A stretch of 64,000 bases of DNA from Paralichthys olivaceus (taxonomy: Eukaryota; Chordata; Actinopteri; Pleuronectiformes; Paralichthyidae): assembly GCF_024713975.1 (NCBI RefSeq), contig NC_091104.1, forward strand, positions 15,767,580-15,831,579. Direction: 5' to 3'. Shown here piece after piece: positions 21,113-32,600 of the stretch. The translations under genes were made by a program, and so were the position numbers. Within the stretch, counting starts at the first letter, position 1. The number at the start of each line of letters is the position of its first letter. The notes under the pieces were generated by a model. The model was not told where the DNA came from. It searched no databases and saw only the letters and a program-made list of their open reading frames with translations.

Positions 21113-23169
21113 ATGCCAGGACAAATCCCAGATCCCTCTGTGACAGCAGGCTCCCTGCCCAGCCTGGGCCCGCTGGCCGGGATCTCAGCCACCACGCTGA
21201 CTGACAAGCTCAAATTTGGTGACCTCCAGGAGTTTGGGACGATGCTCTCACCGCTGCACTTCCTGGACAGTCTGGGGAAAAGGCCCCTAGTCATCAAAAC
21301 GGAGGTAAACAGGACACATTGAGCAGATGGAAACCAACAACTCTTAAACATCTGCACATGTAAAAATATATTTAGAGTTTTTAACTCAAACCTGCCCATT
21401 ATAGGTCAGTTACTACTGGCATATTTATGTGTTATTTGTATTGGATGGGAATGCTGACAAAAACAAAATCTATCTTATACTGTATATCATAAACGCTCAT
21501 TTGCTGTTAGAGTATTGTGTCATATCTTAGTCAACAAGACCTCCTAGTGGACATTGTGGGGCTTGTTTCTGTCTCTCCACCCTCACTGTCCAGGGATCTT
21601 TTGGGTTCAAGAGTCAATACTTTATAGCCATGTTGACAAAGTTAGATGGAATTTGTCTCGGCGAGATCATTTAAACAGCAGGAAAAAATGCACACACTCA
21701 AAATATATCATTGAGTTTAAAACATGTATAAACATATAAAACACACAAATACAACCCAAGCCATTAAAAATTATGAAATAAAAAAATCCCCAAACCAATT
21801 TGAATAAATAAAACCTATTTAAACAACAGCAGATCAACTAGATTCATTGCGTGATACAAAAACATCTGCTTCACTGCCCTTTATTAAAAACAGCAGACAG
21901 TTAGTACTTTTCTGGAACCTGCTTGTTCTTGTTTTTACACTTTTCAGTGTCTTATGAGAGGGGGAGAAGTGAAAAGGGGATTTAGCTGGGTGGGAGGGGT
22001 CTTTAAAATGGAATCTAAAAGGCTTTTATTTGTTTGAGTTGTTTTAGAGAAAGGGTAAAAGGACGAGGTATACACTGACTGACAAAGTTGGCTGCTGTTG
22101 TAGCATCATGCATGAGGACGACATATACTTACATCAGAGCTTTGTGTCTTTATGTTAGAAGGGTTTAAGTCTTGTCTTAAGATTTGTCTTTCTGTGCCAG
22201 AATGAAATGTGTTTACACTGTGTAACATGTGGATAGTCACACTGACAGAAATATCTGAATATATATGTAGTTCAAGCTCATTCTCCATTACCTTTACATC
22301 TTTTCCTGTAAGACGTGATGCAGGGGCAGGGTGCACCCTGGACAGCTCGCCAGCCTATCATATGGCCTTCATGCACAGACAAACAACCATTCACCCTCAC
22401 ATTCACACCTATGGTCAATTTAGAGTCTCCAGTCAACCTGATCTGAATCCAAAGCATGTCTTTGGACTGTGGTGAAAAAATCCACACAGACACGAACATG
22501 CAAACTCCGAACAGAAAGGGATTTGGACTACAAACCTTCTTCCTTATTTAAATAGAATAGTAACTCAATAGTTTCCCATAATTTATCATGTAGACTCATG
22601 TTCAACCACTGAAGCAGTCATTAATGTCACAGTAGAGAGATACAGTCAGACATAAATTGTATGTCTGTTTTTAGTTCAACGTTCACTTTATATAACTTTT
22701 TTACTCCTACACTTGGAGCTGCAGGTCCTTCATACTTTAACATGCTGTCAACCCCCCCCCCCCCCACCCGCTCTGCTCTTTAGAGAGACGATGAAGACGA
22801 GAGGAGGAAACGAAGGCGAGAGAAGAACAAAGTGGCTGCAGCTCGATGTCGAAACAAAAAGAAAGAGAGGACAGATTATCTACAAAAGGTGAAAGACACT
22901 GCCCAGATAATGATAATCTGTTGTACTGCAATCATTCCTTCATAAATCCAGTGTTTCTTCCTTACTGCTCCGTCCTCTGACAGGAATCGGAGCGACTGGA
23001 GATGTTAAATTCCGACCTCAAAGCGCAGATTGAGGAGCTGAAGATGGAGCGCCAGCAACTCATCCTCATGCTCAACCGCCACCGCCCCACTTGTATTGTC
23101 AGGACAGATAGCGTCAAAACCCCAGAGAGCGAGGCAAACCCCCTGCTGCAGCAGCTGGAGGACAAGTGA
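21113..23169 (+). CDS. jdp2: Jun dimerization protein 2 (three coding exons, 160 aa)
   Basis: Coding exons are 21113-21304, 22784-22888 and 22984-23169, all joined in phase 0. The protein starts MPGQIPDPSV, as in other JDP2 proteins. It contains the APLHFL-like SPLHFLDSLGKRP segment, then the basic region (RRKRRREKNKVAAARCRNKK) and the zipper (ERLEMLNSDLKAQIEELK). It ends with the conserved tail RPTCIVRTDSVKTPESE and NPLLQQLEDK. Length is close to human JDP2 (163 aa). JDP2 is a nuclear bZIP repressor that dimerises with Jun and ATF proteins and blocks AP-1 activity. A splice acceptor at 21081-21086 shows that at least one upstream non-coding exon exists. It lies downstream of fos in the same orientation, as in mammals. 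Confidence 0.95.
21305..22783 (+). other. jdp2: jdp2 intron between first two coding exons
   Basis: The intron holds an interspersed repeat at about 22299-22530 and a poly-C run at 22751-22765 directly before the acceptor. The poly-C forms part of the pyrimidine tract, so its length could affect splicing. Confidence 0.6.
22299..22530 (+). repeat. common teleost interspersed repeat, copy 1
   Basis: The sequence reads GGGTGCACCCTGGACAG, then TCGCCAG, CAAACAACCATTCACCCTC, GGTCAATTTAGAGTC and GTCTTTGGACTGTGG. This is a very widespread fish repeat. A second copy in the same order is at about 57095-57310. The class is not assigned here. Confidence 0.6.
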
Positions 23170-24719
23170 AGGTGCGACGGGTTCGTGCAGACGGCAGCTG
23201 AGAAGAAGCAGCCAACAAGCAGCACTTAGCTCTCTGGGCCTCCGTCACGGAGGAGAATCAGTGGAGCCCTCGTACCTTAAAGACACGGAGCGTCGCGGCA
23301 CAATATGAGGATCCAGTATGATTGGATGTTGTTATGGCAGATAAATCAAACTTTTCAATTTGGTCATCAGAGCCACTAAACGAAAACACACAACACGTTA
23401 TCTTACATTCAGCTTGTTGTTTTATGGCAGATTTTCTACTTTATATCCCCTGAACTTTAGCCGTTAGCCAAAACGGAATTGATTCATTACAGCTATCTTC
23501 AATCATGACATCCGGAGGATGTCCGGAGAGTTTGGTCTGGACTTTCTCCGGTGTTTGCTTTACACACATGAGCAACACAGCAAGAGTTTCTCCGCTCAGA
23601 CACATTTACAAGAGCAACGAATCTTTAGGGTGTTTGGGTGGGGGGGGGGGGGGTGGGGGGTGCAGAGGCAGGAAGTAACATATTAATTCTGCTGTGGAGA
23701 TCATATGTTTTTGTTTACAGTATATTGTAGACTGGTGTTTGCTCCACAAACAGCTTTCTAGACATCTTCATCTTCCACTCTTATTGCACCACTTTTTCAT
23801 TCGCAGATATTTGTTTTCTTTTACTTTTTCATTTTTGCGTGTGTAGAATCGTCCTCACAACAACCCACACTCACTCGCTGTGAATCCTGCGGAGGATCTC
23901 TTGCTGGGATCTCACACCGGCTCCTTCTGACTTTCCGAAAAAAACAGCCTCTCCTGGGAATGTCCAGAGGATCTATGTTGTTCAGTGCATGTCTGTAAGC
24001 AGTTTATGTTACAGCAGCTAACATTTTGTGATACAGAGAAAAAAAGAGTTGGCTTTAAAATAAAAGTCACATGTTAAAGTTCATAAAGAAATGATTAACA
24101 TTTTAATCATGTATAACTTTGGCTCAAACTGTGCTACAAAGATTTGTTTGCATGTAGCCAAGTTTCAGCAGCATTTCAATCACTTTTAGTTTCAACCATG
24201 CTTTTACTGTCTGTGGGATCAGGCCACAAAGAGATGTCATAAATCACTGAGGGGTTTCAATACTTCTCTGTCTGTATGCTGATGATTATTTTTCCTGTTT
24301 TGGCGTTTTAAGAATACAATCCGGGAAATTTGAACTAAAATTGAACGAGACAAGGGCAAAGCAAGAGGAAATGGGTAGATGCGAAGATATATAGTATTTT
24401 AACTAAATCAACTTGTTATAGCTACAGACTGATTACTTAGTGTTTTCATCCTTTTTTTTTCTTTCATACATTTGAAGACAATTTGGTGATGATTGACCCC
24501 CCCCCTCCTTTTATTCATATGTTTTGGCGCAGGCGTCACGTATGCACATATATATATATATATTTATATATATGGACTGTTTACATTGTACTTTTACATT
24601 CTGTTATAGATATCATATTGTTACTACCCATTATGTTTTTTTATACTTTTGTATAGGATATATATATATATATGCATATAAGCTATCACAAAATCTCATT
24701 TTGTATTTCATCAAATAAA
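23170..24719 (+). terminator. jdp2: jdp2 3' UTR and poly(A) signal
   Basis: A stretch of about 1.5 kb follows the jdp2 stop without any supported ORF and ends in AATAAA at 24714-24719. A weaker signal is at about 24059. It includes a poly-G run (about 23637-23660), a poly-C run near 24499 and TA-rich microsatellites at 24549-24574 and 24658-24672. Confidence 0.5.
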
Positions 24720-24734
24720 TCTTTAGTTTCTTTT

Positions 24735-25788
24735 TTACTGAATTTTTTTGGAGTCCTACAACAACAGCAAAAACATAACACTTATGTGTTAAATGTTCGT
24801 GACCAAAAACTCTGGTAAAGTCTTCCATCTAGTGGTCAGCAGCCGCACAATTAGGTAAAACACATTTTAATGCTTCCAAGGTGTTTTTCCCCAAGTTTCA
24901 AGTGTTATTGTTTATCAGTTAACAAAAGGTCAAATGTACAATGCAAAGTGTTAAACAATAGTACAGGGCAGCTCAGCAGTGATGCCAATGTTATCAAAAG
25001 TATAAGTAAGAAAAAACACATTTGATTCAAAATAAAATACATCCCTTTTGCTATTCAAATATTCTTCATGCAGGAGCTTTTAAACTATTTACATTTTATT
25101 GTCAAAAGCATGTTTTCCAGTTTACATTGTAACATATGTACCTCTCCGGGATCACAACATTTTAGAAGATGCCTAATTGGAATGTCTATCTCATGAAGTG
25201 AAATAATCAGATCTATATGTGTTCTCTCACTTCCTGTGTGATTCTGAAGTAAGCCATCAAACCATCAAAATCTTGCCACATGATTTTGCTTTTGTTTCAA
25301 ATCAAATGGGAAACTAAGTTGTAATGTTTTTTTCAAATTTGCCATTTCACCCACACGTTGCCTGTAATGAATAAAACATAAGAAGCCTATAGGGTATTAG
25401 TGCTTCGATATGTGCACAAAGAAATAAGGCACTCGTGCTCAGCAGGAGGAATTTAACTTTAACAGGATTAACAGGATGAATGTCAGGCAAACCCAAGATA
25501 AATAATAGAAATAACCTAATAAATGAAAACTATATTATTGATTATTGCTGTGGTATGCTGATAATCTGCAATAAGAGATGAAGTTAAAACAGGACAAACT
25601 ATATAAGTCACTGAGTTTGTTTGTGTTTCCTTTGTTTTTATTCTATAGTCTGTCTTCTGTCTTATCTCTAAACTCCACTGACCGGCTTTTTGTTTATTTA
25701 AACATATACACACATTTACACATAGTTCCAGTGATAGGTGACCGTCGTTTCTTATCGGAGCAGCTGATGGGTGGAGTAAAAGTGGCTG
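24735..25788. other. jdp2 to flvcr2 intergenic region
   Basis: AT-rich, with no exon recognised. In mammals BATF lies in this position. No bZIP basic region can be found here on either strand. Confidence 0.5.
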
Positions 25789-25794
25789 TATAAA
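25789..25794 (+). promoter_or_regulatory. TATA box of flvcr2 promoter A
   Basis: TATAAA lies 256 bases upstream of the ATG of exon 1a, with no splice acceptor required between them. It suggests that exon 1a has its own promoter, starting near 25820. GATA-like TTATC and a nuclear-receptor-like AGGTGACC lie just upstream. Confidence 0.5.
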
Positions 25795-26049
25795 CCCAGG
25801 GGATCGATCAGACTGCGCAAGTAGTGAATGAACTTGTGGAGCAGCAGGAGTTATCTCACTGATGCTGAGCGGAGGAACGAAGGATCCTGAAAGCTTGAAT
25901 TGTTTGTTCTTTCAACTTGGAACGACAGTGACAGGTGATCTGCGTTCATTTCTGCGCCATTTTTCTGCGTTTTTGGAGATTTTAAGAAAAGTGCTGTGGT
26001 GCTGGAGGAATTCTTTATCCTCCCAGTGCGCTTATAACCGAAGCAGACC

Positions 26050-26709
26050 ATGGGTGATAATACTGGCACCTCTCAGGACGGGAGCGCACGGGAAAAAGAG
26101 GCGCATGATGGTCCACCTTTGGGAGGCAGTGGACCAGAACCACAGGACGGGAGCGCACGGGACTCGAAGGTGCATGATGGTCTCCCCTTGAGCGGCAGGG
26201 GACCAGGACAAGGAGAGGACCACGTTGAGAGCGGCAACATCCCAAACGGCGACAGCTGCTCCGCGGCCACAACGCGTCTGTACAAGAGGCGCTGGTTGAT
26301 CGTGTTCCTGTTCAGCTCGTACTCCCTGAGCAACGCGTACCAATGGATCCAGTACGGCATCATCAGCAACATCATCATGAAGTTCTACAGTGTGGAAGCC
26401 TTCGCTGTAGACTGGCTGTCCATGGTCTTCATGCTCACCTACATCCCCTTCATCTTCCCGGTCACCTGGCTGTTGGATAAGAAAGGGCTGCGCGTCACGG
26501 CACTGTTGGCCAGCGCGCTCAACTGCGCCGGGACGTGGATCAAGGTGGCCAGTGCCAGTCCCGACCTGTTCGGCGTGACCATGCTCGGGCAGTTTGCCAG
26601 TTCCCTGGCTCAGGTCTTCATCCTCGGGATGCCCTCCCGCCTGGCGTCGGTGTGGTTCGGCGCGGACGAGGTTTCCACCGCCTGCTCCATTGGAGTTTTT
26701 GGGAATCAG
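26050..26709 (+). CDS. flvcr2: flvcr2 alternative first coding exon 1a
   Basis: The reading frame starts at ATG 26050 and gives 220 codons up to a phase-0 GTGAGT donor at 26710. The N-terminal 75 residues are hydrophilic and contain a duplicated 23-residue unit. Then come RLYKRRW and the first membrane segments of an MFS transporter: [17 protein letters not shown] (TM1), [20 protein letters not shown] (TM2), [17 protein letters not shown] (TM3) and [20 protein letters not shown] (TM4), ending [19 protein letters not shown]. It keeps the TM1 tryptophan (QWIQYG) linked to choline binding in FLVCR2 by published structures. It matches exon 1b in 86 of 146 positions by eye. No own downstream exons are found in 26710-33800. 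It is either an alternative first exon of flvcr2 (preferred) or an orphan duplicate. From memory it resembles human FLVCR2 exon 1 more than 1b does. Confidence 0.8.
26074..26211 (+). repeat. 69-bp in-frame tandem duplication in exon 1a
   Basis: Two copies, 26074-26142 and 26143-26211, each encode a 23-residue unit starting QDGSAR and containing HDG-PL-G-GPG. The cytoplasmic N-terminus is thereby lengthened without a frame change. The copies differ at several codons, so the event is not very recent. Confidence 0.8.
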
Positions 26710-27613
26710 GTGAGTGGATAAAGTGTCGCTGCAGTAAATCTCAATACTCTGATTTGATATCCTTTTATCCCAAAAAAGAAAATCCCACTGAAATGTTTTA
26801 GTGGTCACTTTTAATCACGTTAGAAGCCAGACACTTTTTCATGGCTGGATTAACCTCTCATGGGACAAGTGGGCTGGTTGCCAAAGGGCCCCAGCTGACC
26901 AACTCTCATCTCTCCACTCTGATGACAAGCAGTGGAACTGGGGCCTTTTAGGGGTCCTGCAGGTCCTGGAGCCCTGCAGTTGCCTGCTTGTCTGTATGAA
27001 GGGATTTCTGGAAAGGATCCTTGGAAGTCCTCAGACCTCAGGCCAAATATTTAAATTCAGACCAGTGTAAAAACAATAGTGATGGAAAACAGTCTAATAA
27101 TGATCCTTGACTCAATGTGTGAGAGGTGGGATACCCAGGACTTGAGTTATAGCCCAAGAGATATCCACAATCCTTATTTACCTCTGATAATCTGCAGTCT
27201 AAATGTCAATACACATGCTGCATTTATGTTGACTCCAAATAGGTGTATCCGTGTGTCTTTGGCTGTGCCACCTTTCATCACTGAATGTGTTTGCAGTCAT
27301 CTGAAGTGAGACTGAACACACAGGATACAAGAGCTCACATGTTCACATGTTGCATGAACAGATATGTACGTTTCATTGTCTGTATAGCGAGAGATAACGT
27401 GTGTGTCTGTGATACCTCTTCAGCACATTTTTCAGCGTAATCAGTGACCTTGTCAGGACCAATAGAAATCATGGACTAAAGCCTGGTCCTAATGAGGCAG
27501 AGCGTCATTTCTGAGCTCATGGTCAACATTAGGGTTAAGGTTTTGGTTAAGCTGTGCACAATGATGGAAGTCAATGCAAAGTCTTAATAATAATAAGGAT
27601 AGATATGCAAACC

Positions 27614-27654
27614 TGTGTGGGTGTGTGTGTGTGTGTGTGTGTGTCTGTGTGTGT

Positions 27655-27685
<31 letters not shown>

Positions 27686-27686
27686 C
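27614..27686 (+). repeat. GT microsatellite
   Basis: An interrupted (GT)n run with CT interruptions, about 73 bases long. Confidence 0.9.
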
Positions 27687-27859
27687 AGATGTGGTAGAGC
27701 TTATCTGTATATTCACAAGTGCTTTGCCTTGAAAAAGCTTATCAGGATTTTCAAAAAACTCCACATCTGATTTTAAGCCAACACACTGAGGCAGAAACTG
27801 GTCCATCCCGAAGACAAATTACCCAGACATCAGCCGAGCTATGTAGTATATGCAGTTGA

Positions 27860-28230
27860 ATGTTGTGAGGAGTGCATGGCACAGCACAGGCGACCCAGCT
27901 CCTCAGGTCCGGACTCAGCAGTCGACCCACATCTAAAGGACAAGGGACAATAATTTGAATACATGTCCATATGTTGGCCATGAAGACAGTTGGTTTGAAA
28001 GAGGAGTGAAGGAAGCCATCTATGATAAACATGAGAAACCATCTCTGACCAGAGGAAGTTTAGGACACATACAATACAGACTTGTCTTCCATCAGCAGAA
28101 CGTTTGACAACAGTTTTACATCTAAGGACACATGACTCAGGGGTGGCTGCTTCAATGACCCACAATAACTGAGAAACTCCACAGACATACAGACGAACAG
28201 CCAAATGTAGTTGTGTGATGTTGGCCCCAG
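27860..28230 (+). mobile_element. decayed retroelement fragment (WFERGVKEAI motif)
   Basis: A plus-strand frame around 27981-28070 reads EDSWFERGVKEAIYDK, followed by EKPSLTRG. This resembles a motif recurrent in fish retroelements with a C-terminal GIY-YIG-like nuclease. Stops occur downstream in the same frame. It is a fossil fragment, and the family assignment is from memory. Confidence 0.5.
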
Positions 28231-28330
28231 TGACTGATATATTAGCTATATTACCTAATTGGATTTTCATACTAAAGAATGATTACCCATGATTTTTCAG
28301 TTGGAGCTGGTCAAGGTGGAGCTATTTCTA

Positions 28331-28440
28331 TCAGTCAGTGATTCCCAACCCAGGGGTCAGGCCCTGGGTTGAAACCCAAGGGTCAATCCAAGAGGCAAAT
28401 GATCAATAGGGTATAAAAGAAGAAAATGAATATCCTAAAC
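28331..28440 (+). mobile_element. hAT-like MITE end fragment
   Basis: The segment contains GTGATTCCCAACCCAGGGGTC, the typical terminus of a widespread vertebrate hAT-derived element, followed by GGGTTGAAACCC. It is truncated. A related end, AGGTTGGTGACCACTGG, is at about 50140-50160 in an erg28 intron. Confidence 0.45.
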
Positions 28441-28639
28441 AAATTTGTATTATTTTTTGTTGTATTGTATTATAAATGCATGTAGAATCACATCAATAGA
28501 CTGAACTGTGATTTTTTCCATCTATTTTGGCATGTATGAAAACTTACATTTGGAAAAATCAAGCCAAGTTTAGTCATATTGCACACTTAGAAACAAGTGC
28601 AGTTAACCGAAGTGCTGTATGATTAAAAATAGACACAGT

Positions 28640-29140
28640 GTGAAATACAAGAAAATAATACATTTTATATCATAGACTAGTATAAATTAAGATAAAATAA
28701 ACCAGTAAATTGAATTATCAAGGTAATTTTAGTGGAGTAAAAGTTATAATATTTACCTCTGAAACTAAGACCAGTTTGCAAAATACAAGAAAAGAGTAAA
28801 ACAAAATAACATAGACTAGTTTAAAATAAAGTAAAATAAACCAGTAACTTGAGTTATCAGGTTAATTATAGTTACAATACTTACTTCTGAAATTAAATGA
28901 AGTAGAAGAAAGAAAAGTACAGTATTTAACCATGATGTATGATTAAAAAAATACAGAAAAAGAGTAAAATAAAGTGAATAAAATAAAAAATCGAAATGAA
29001 ATAAAATAACATAGACTAGTATAGAATTAAATCAAATCAAAACCAGTATCTTAAGTTACCGGGGTAATTGGTGTAGAAGTGAAAATATTGACCTCTGACA
29101 TTAAGTGAAGTAAAAAAGTACAGTACAGTATTTAACATGC
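28640..29140 (+). repeat. degenerate tandem array
   Basis: Three imperfect copies of an A-rich unit occur. Each has an ATAGACTAGT landmark (near 28673, 28812 and 29010) followed by AAACCAGTA and a TTACCTCTGA/TTGACCTCTGA-like landmark. Spacing is irregular (about 140 and 200 bases) because of insertions. No coding potential is seen. Confidence 0.6.
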
Positions 29141-29199
29141 AGTTTATTCATGTTACAAAAACTGTATCGACTTGTTTTCTCCAGTGACACTTGACTGAA

Positions 29200-29700
29200 T
29201 GTTTATTAAGTAGTGCTGCAAAGAACCTACAGAGGACAAGTTGTCCGTGTTTGTTTCGCTGGTGGAAAGTGCATGAGGGGAAATGACGTGTGGACCGAGT
29301 GTAGGCTCTCGCCATCTTCTGCTGGTGGACGGCAGTGATCCAGTTTAACTCCCAGACTGAGGCTGTGAGGTGACTGGGGGCGAGCTGCAGGTAAACACAC
29401 GGCTCTTCTCACTCGGTTAGATTGTGTGACACGTGTTTCCTGTTGTTTATTTGTAGCGCACTTGTTTACATGTCCTCGCTGTGAGTCCAGACCGCGAGAG
29501 CAGCGACGTGAGTTTGCGTTTGTCTGCTTTAATTCACGCTTTTATTTGCGCTGTTTTTAACGGAAGTAGCTGCCAACGAGGCGATCTGTGCCTGACAACT
29601 TCTGTACTTGTGCTTTACTGAACTACAGCAGAGACACACGCTTTGTCAGAGTCATTTCTTTACGCACACGTGAGATTACAGGACATTGGGTGTATCTGGG
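29200..29700 (+). promoter_or_regulatory. possible promoter B / non-coding first exon of flvcr2
   Basis: This segment is clearly richer in G+C and CpG than its neighbours. It has a donor-like GAGCTGCAG|GTAAAC at 29391. Exon 1b begins after a strong splice acceptor at 33880, so an upstream non-coding exon is required, and this is the best candidate region. A transcript is not demonstrated. Confidence 0.35.
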
Positions 29701-29799
29701 GTTTGTAGTTTAAACATAACGTCGGTGGTGACGGCTCTCCCTTTCTCCCTTCACTCCTTCCCGAGAGACGAGGGGCAGACAGCAACACCACACTTCATA

Positions 29800-30020
29800 G
29801 ACTGTATACAAACATACAGCCTGGACAAACTAAAAACATATATCTTTAGATAAAGCCTATACAAATATGAATCTTAAGATAAATATATATAGCATATATG
29901 AATAACAACTATGTATCTATAAAGATATAGCCTATACAAAGAATAAATATGGAAATAAAGATTTAGCCTATACAAATGACAAATAGGCATCTTCATATAT
30001 AGATTTAGCTGATACAAATA
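29800..30020 (+). repeat. degenerate short tandem repeats
   Basis: Imperfect repeats of an AT-rich unit containing AGCCTATACAAAT recur at about 29852, 29928, 29966 and (altered) 30005. No function is apparent. Confidence 0.5.
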
Positions 30021-30288
30021 ACAAACGTCATGTTCATAAACTTCCCACAAGTCATGCTGGTGTCTCTAATAACTTTCTTTCTAATATAGTCTGTATTTAT
30101 CGAGCACTTTTCAAAACTCAAGGTATAAAGTGCTTCACAAGGCAGCAAATTAACAGACAAGTCATAAAATTGTCAGACTTAAAAGGACTTTTTAAGTCAG
30201 ATTTAAGACGATTCAAAGGCATTTAAAACTCCAGTAAACTTAGGAAAGGCTGTCAGATAAAAGTTTCTCTTAAGGAGGGTCTTAGAAT

Positions 30289-31015
30289 ATGATCAGAATC
30301 ACTTTTATTGCCAGGTATGTGAACACACGAGGAATTTGACTCCGGTTTTACTTAGCTCTCTTACAAACAGTTAAGAAAACAAACAAACATAAAAAAGAAC
30401 AAATACAAGAAAAACAAAAACAAAAGCTAAGTACGCTAAATAGTTTGGTGCAATGGTGCATAGTGCATGGATGAAATGATAAATATACATATACAGTGTG
30501 CACAGTATATTGGTATGTACAGATATTCTACAGGAGATGTTACTGATATTTGAGTCCGATTTTAGCTGTTCAACACAGAGACAGCCTGAGGGAAAAAACT
30601 GTTCTTAAGTCTGGATGTTTTGGCCTACAGTGTTCTGTAGTGCCTTGCAGAGGGGAGAAGTTTAAACAGTTTGTGTCCAGGGTGTGATGGGTCTGCAGAG
30701 ATGTTACCTGCCTGTTTCCTGACTCTGGACAGGTACAGGTCCTGGTTGGAGGGCAGGCTGACACCAATAATTTTCTCTGCAGACGTCTTTTCCTGTTTTG
30801 TGGCCGATCCAAACCAAACAGTGATTGAAGAGCGGAGAACAGACTGAATGAAGGAAGACTAGAATTGTGTCAGGAGTTCCTTAGGCAGGTTGAGCTTCCT
30901 GAGCTGGCGCAGGAAGTACCACCTCTGCTGGGCCTTTTTGATGATTGAGATGATTGAGATGATAGAGTCAGTTGACCTGATTTCCACGATCTGCTCTCAG
31001 GCCCTGAGTTAAAAG
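30289..31015 (-). mobile_element. degenerate non-LTR-type interspersed repeat
   Basis: The segment starts ATCAGAATCACTTTTATTG followed by an ACACACGAGGAATTTGACTC line. It continues with AAACTGTTCTTAAGTCTGG, CCTGACTCTGGACAGG and GAGCTTCCTGAGCTGGCGC, then AGGAAGTACCACCTCTGCTG. These are recurrent parts of an abundant teleost repeat that I associate with LINE tails. Numerous stops show it is dead. Strand and class are uncertain. Confidence 0.5.
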
Positions 31016-31019
31016 TCTG

Positions 31020-32420
31020 GCGGCTGAGTTCTGTTAAGTTTGGATCAATATAAAAATAGGTTAAGTTGCAGTGACTCTAAACTAAAATGGCCTGAAATCG
31101 AAATGATCATTTTGTTCAGTATTGATGCCTTGATCAACACGTTTACTGAGGATTGTCCTAAGTATAACACAGTACTAATGAAGAAAAAACATTTCAGAGG
31201 AAAAATGGACAACATGCCCCAGTTTCCACTATAGTTGAATGTAAAAAGTGTATTTTATAACCCAGATGTTATCACCATCTCAGCATCAACACCACATATT
31301 TAACCTCTTCAGCACGTCAATAGGCTGTCAATCATTCAAACATGTCCTGACTTTATCCTTTTGTCACATCAGTCACTCAGTCCTCCTGTGTATGTTATCT
31401 TTAGAGACAGAGCTCACAGCTTTCTCTCTTAAACGTCCATCGAATATTATACATCAAATTTGTGTGGAAAAATGAAGATATTATGTAACGTAATGTAGCT
31501 TAAACTCCAGGAGAACTGATCTCATTTGATCATCACAGTGACTTTCCAACTATGTCAATGCTTCTTTTGTTACTACACAGTACGGAATGCAAGGCAGTGA
31601 TTGTTCCCTCAGATGAGTCAACTAATATTCCTGCCTGTACATCTTATATGTCAAAATTTGTATATATTATCAGCATATATATGTAGTTGTATATTTACCC
31701 ATGGCAGGAAACAGAAAGACAATTTATTATATTATTATTTAATATTTGTGTGTGGTGTGGTTAATGATCACAGTAGTGCAGGCCAGGCAGAACCTAACCA
31801 GGAAACATATGAAGTGTCCTGCAAGTAAAATGCTGCATAAATTACTTATTTCTGTTCTCCTAAAGATGGAGCACAGTGTATTCAAATCTACGACTCTCAC
31901 ACTGACTATATAATGTGGATGTGAATGCTTTAAATTGCTTAAATGCTCTATTTAGTGTTTATGCAACCAGCGTATTAATTGAACCATCGTCAGGGCTGCC
32001 TTTGTGGTAAAGCTTTAGACGGAAGATGTTATATAAGTGATTTTGCAGAAGTAAATCCAATTTATGAACCAGAAGCATAAACACTTAAATCTTCAGTCTT
32101 CAGACTGCAGTGTGCAGTGTGCAACACCCCCCCCCCTTCCTCCTAATAGCCACAGCATGAAAGCATTCAGCTAGTTTAATGGCTTTATTATAAATCATAA
32201 TTACATAAGTAATACACATTGATAAAATACTGTTACATTTTTAAATCTGTAGCACTATGGGTGTGGGCGATAAATGTATAATGCAGTAGATTTATTCATA
32301 TACTTTCTTGTAGTTGCTGCAAATACTGCACCTCACAGAAATCATTTGGGATGTATTTCTGCCAACCACAAGCATTTGAAACAGTAGTTTCACACTTGAA
32401 ATATAAGAAGTACAATGACG
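31020..32420. other. AT-rich flvcr2 intronic/intergenic sequence
   Basis: No gene, domain or clear repeat is recognised, apart from a poly-C run near 32127-32138. Confidence 0.4.
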
Positions 32421-32423
32421 CTC

Positions 32424-32600
32424 ATTAGAGCACACACCTCCGCCAAGGCCCAACAGTGTCCTCCTGAAACCACAATTAAATTCACTAGATCAGGATTTGT
32501 ATTAATTTTTATTTATTATTGAAACTACATGGACACATTACCAATTCAATTTTGGTACGGATCGAGGAAAATTCAGGAATATTTTTTTTATCACTTTCCT
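32424..32600 (-). repeat. percomorph dispersed repeat, copy 1 (partial)
   Basis: In reverse orientation it carries the landmark CACACCTCCGCCAAGGCCC at 32431-32451, followed by AACAGTGTCC and CACTAGATCAGGATTTG. The same family occurs elsewhere in this window, with a near full-length copy at 53582-53872. Confidence 0.6.

Noticed and set aside
24735-25788. Possible batf exons
   Set aside because: No basic-region sequence of the bZIP type was found on either strand.
26032-26808. 258-codon minus-strand ORF opposite flvcr2 exon 1a
   Set aside because: It mirrors the transporter coding exon, whose plus-strand frame has clear membrane segments and conserved motifs.
27839-28270. 143-codon minus-strand ORF
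   Set aside because: The opposite strand carries a better explanation, a decayed retroelement motif. The minus frame has no recognisable domain.
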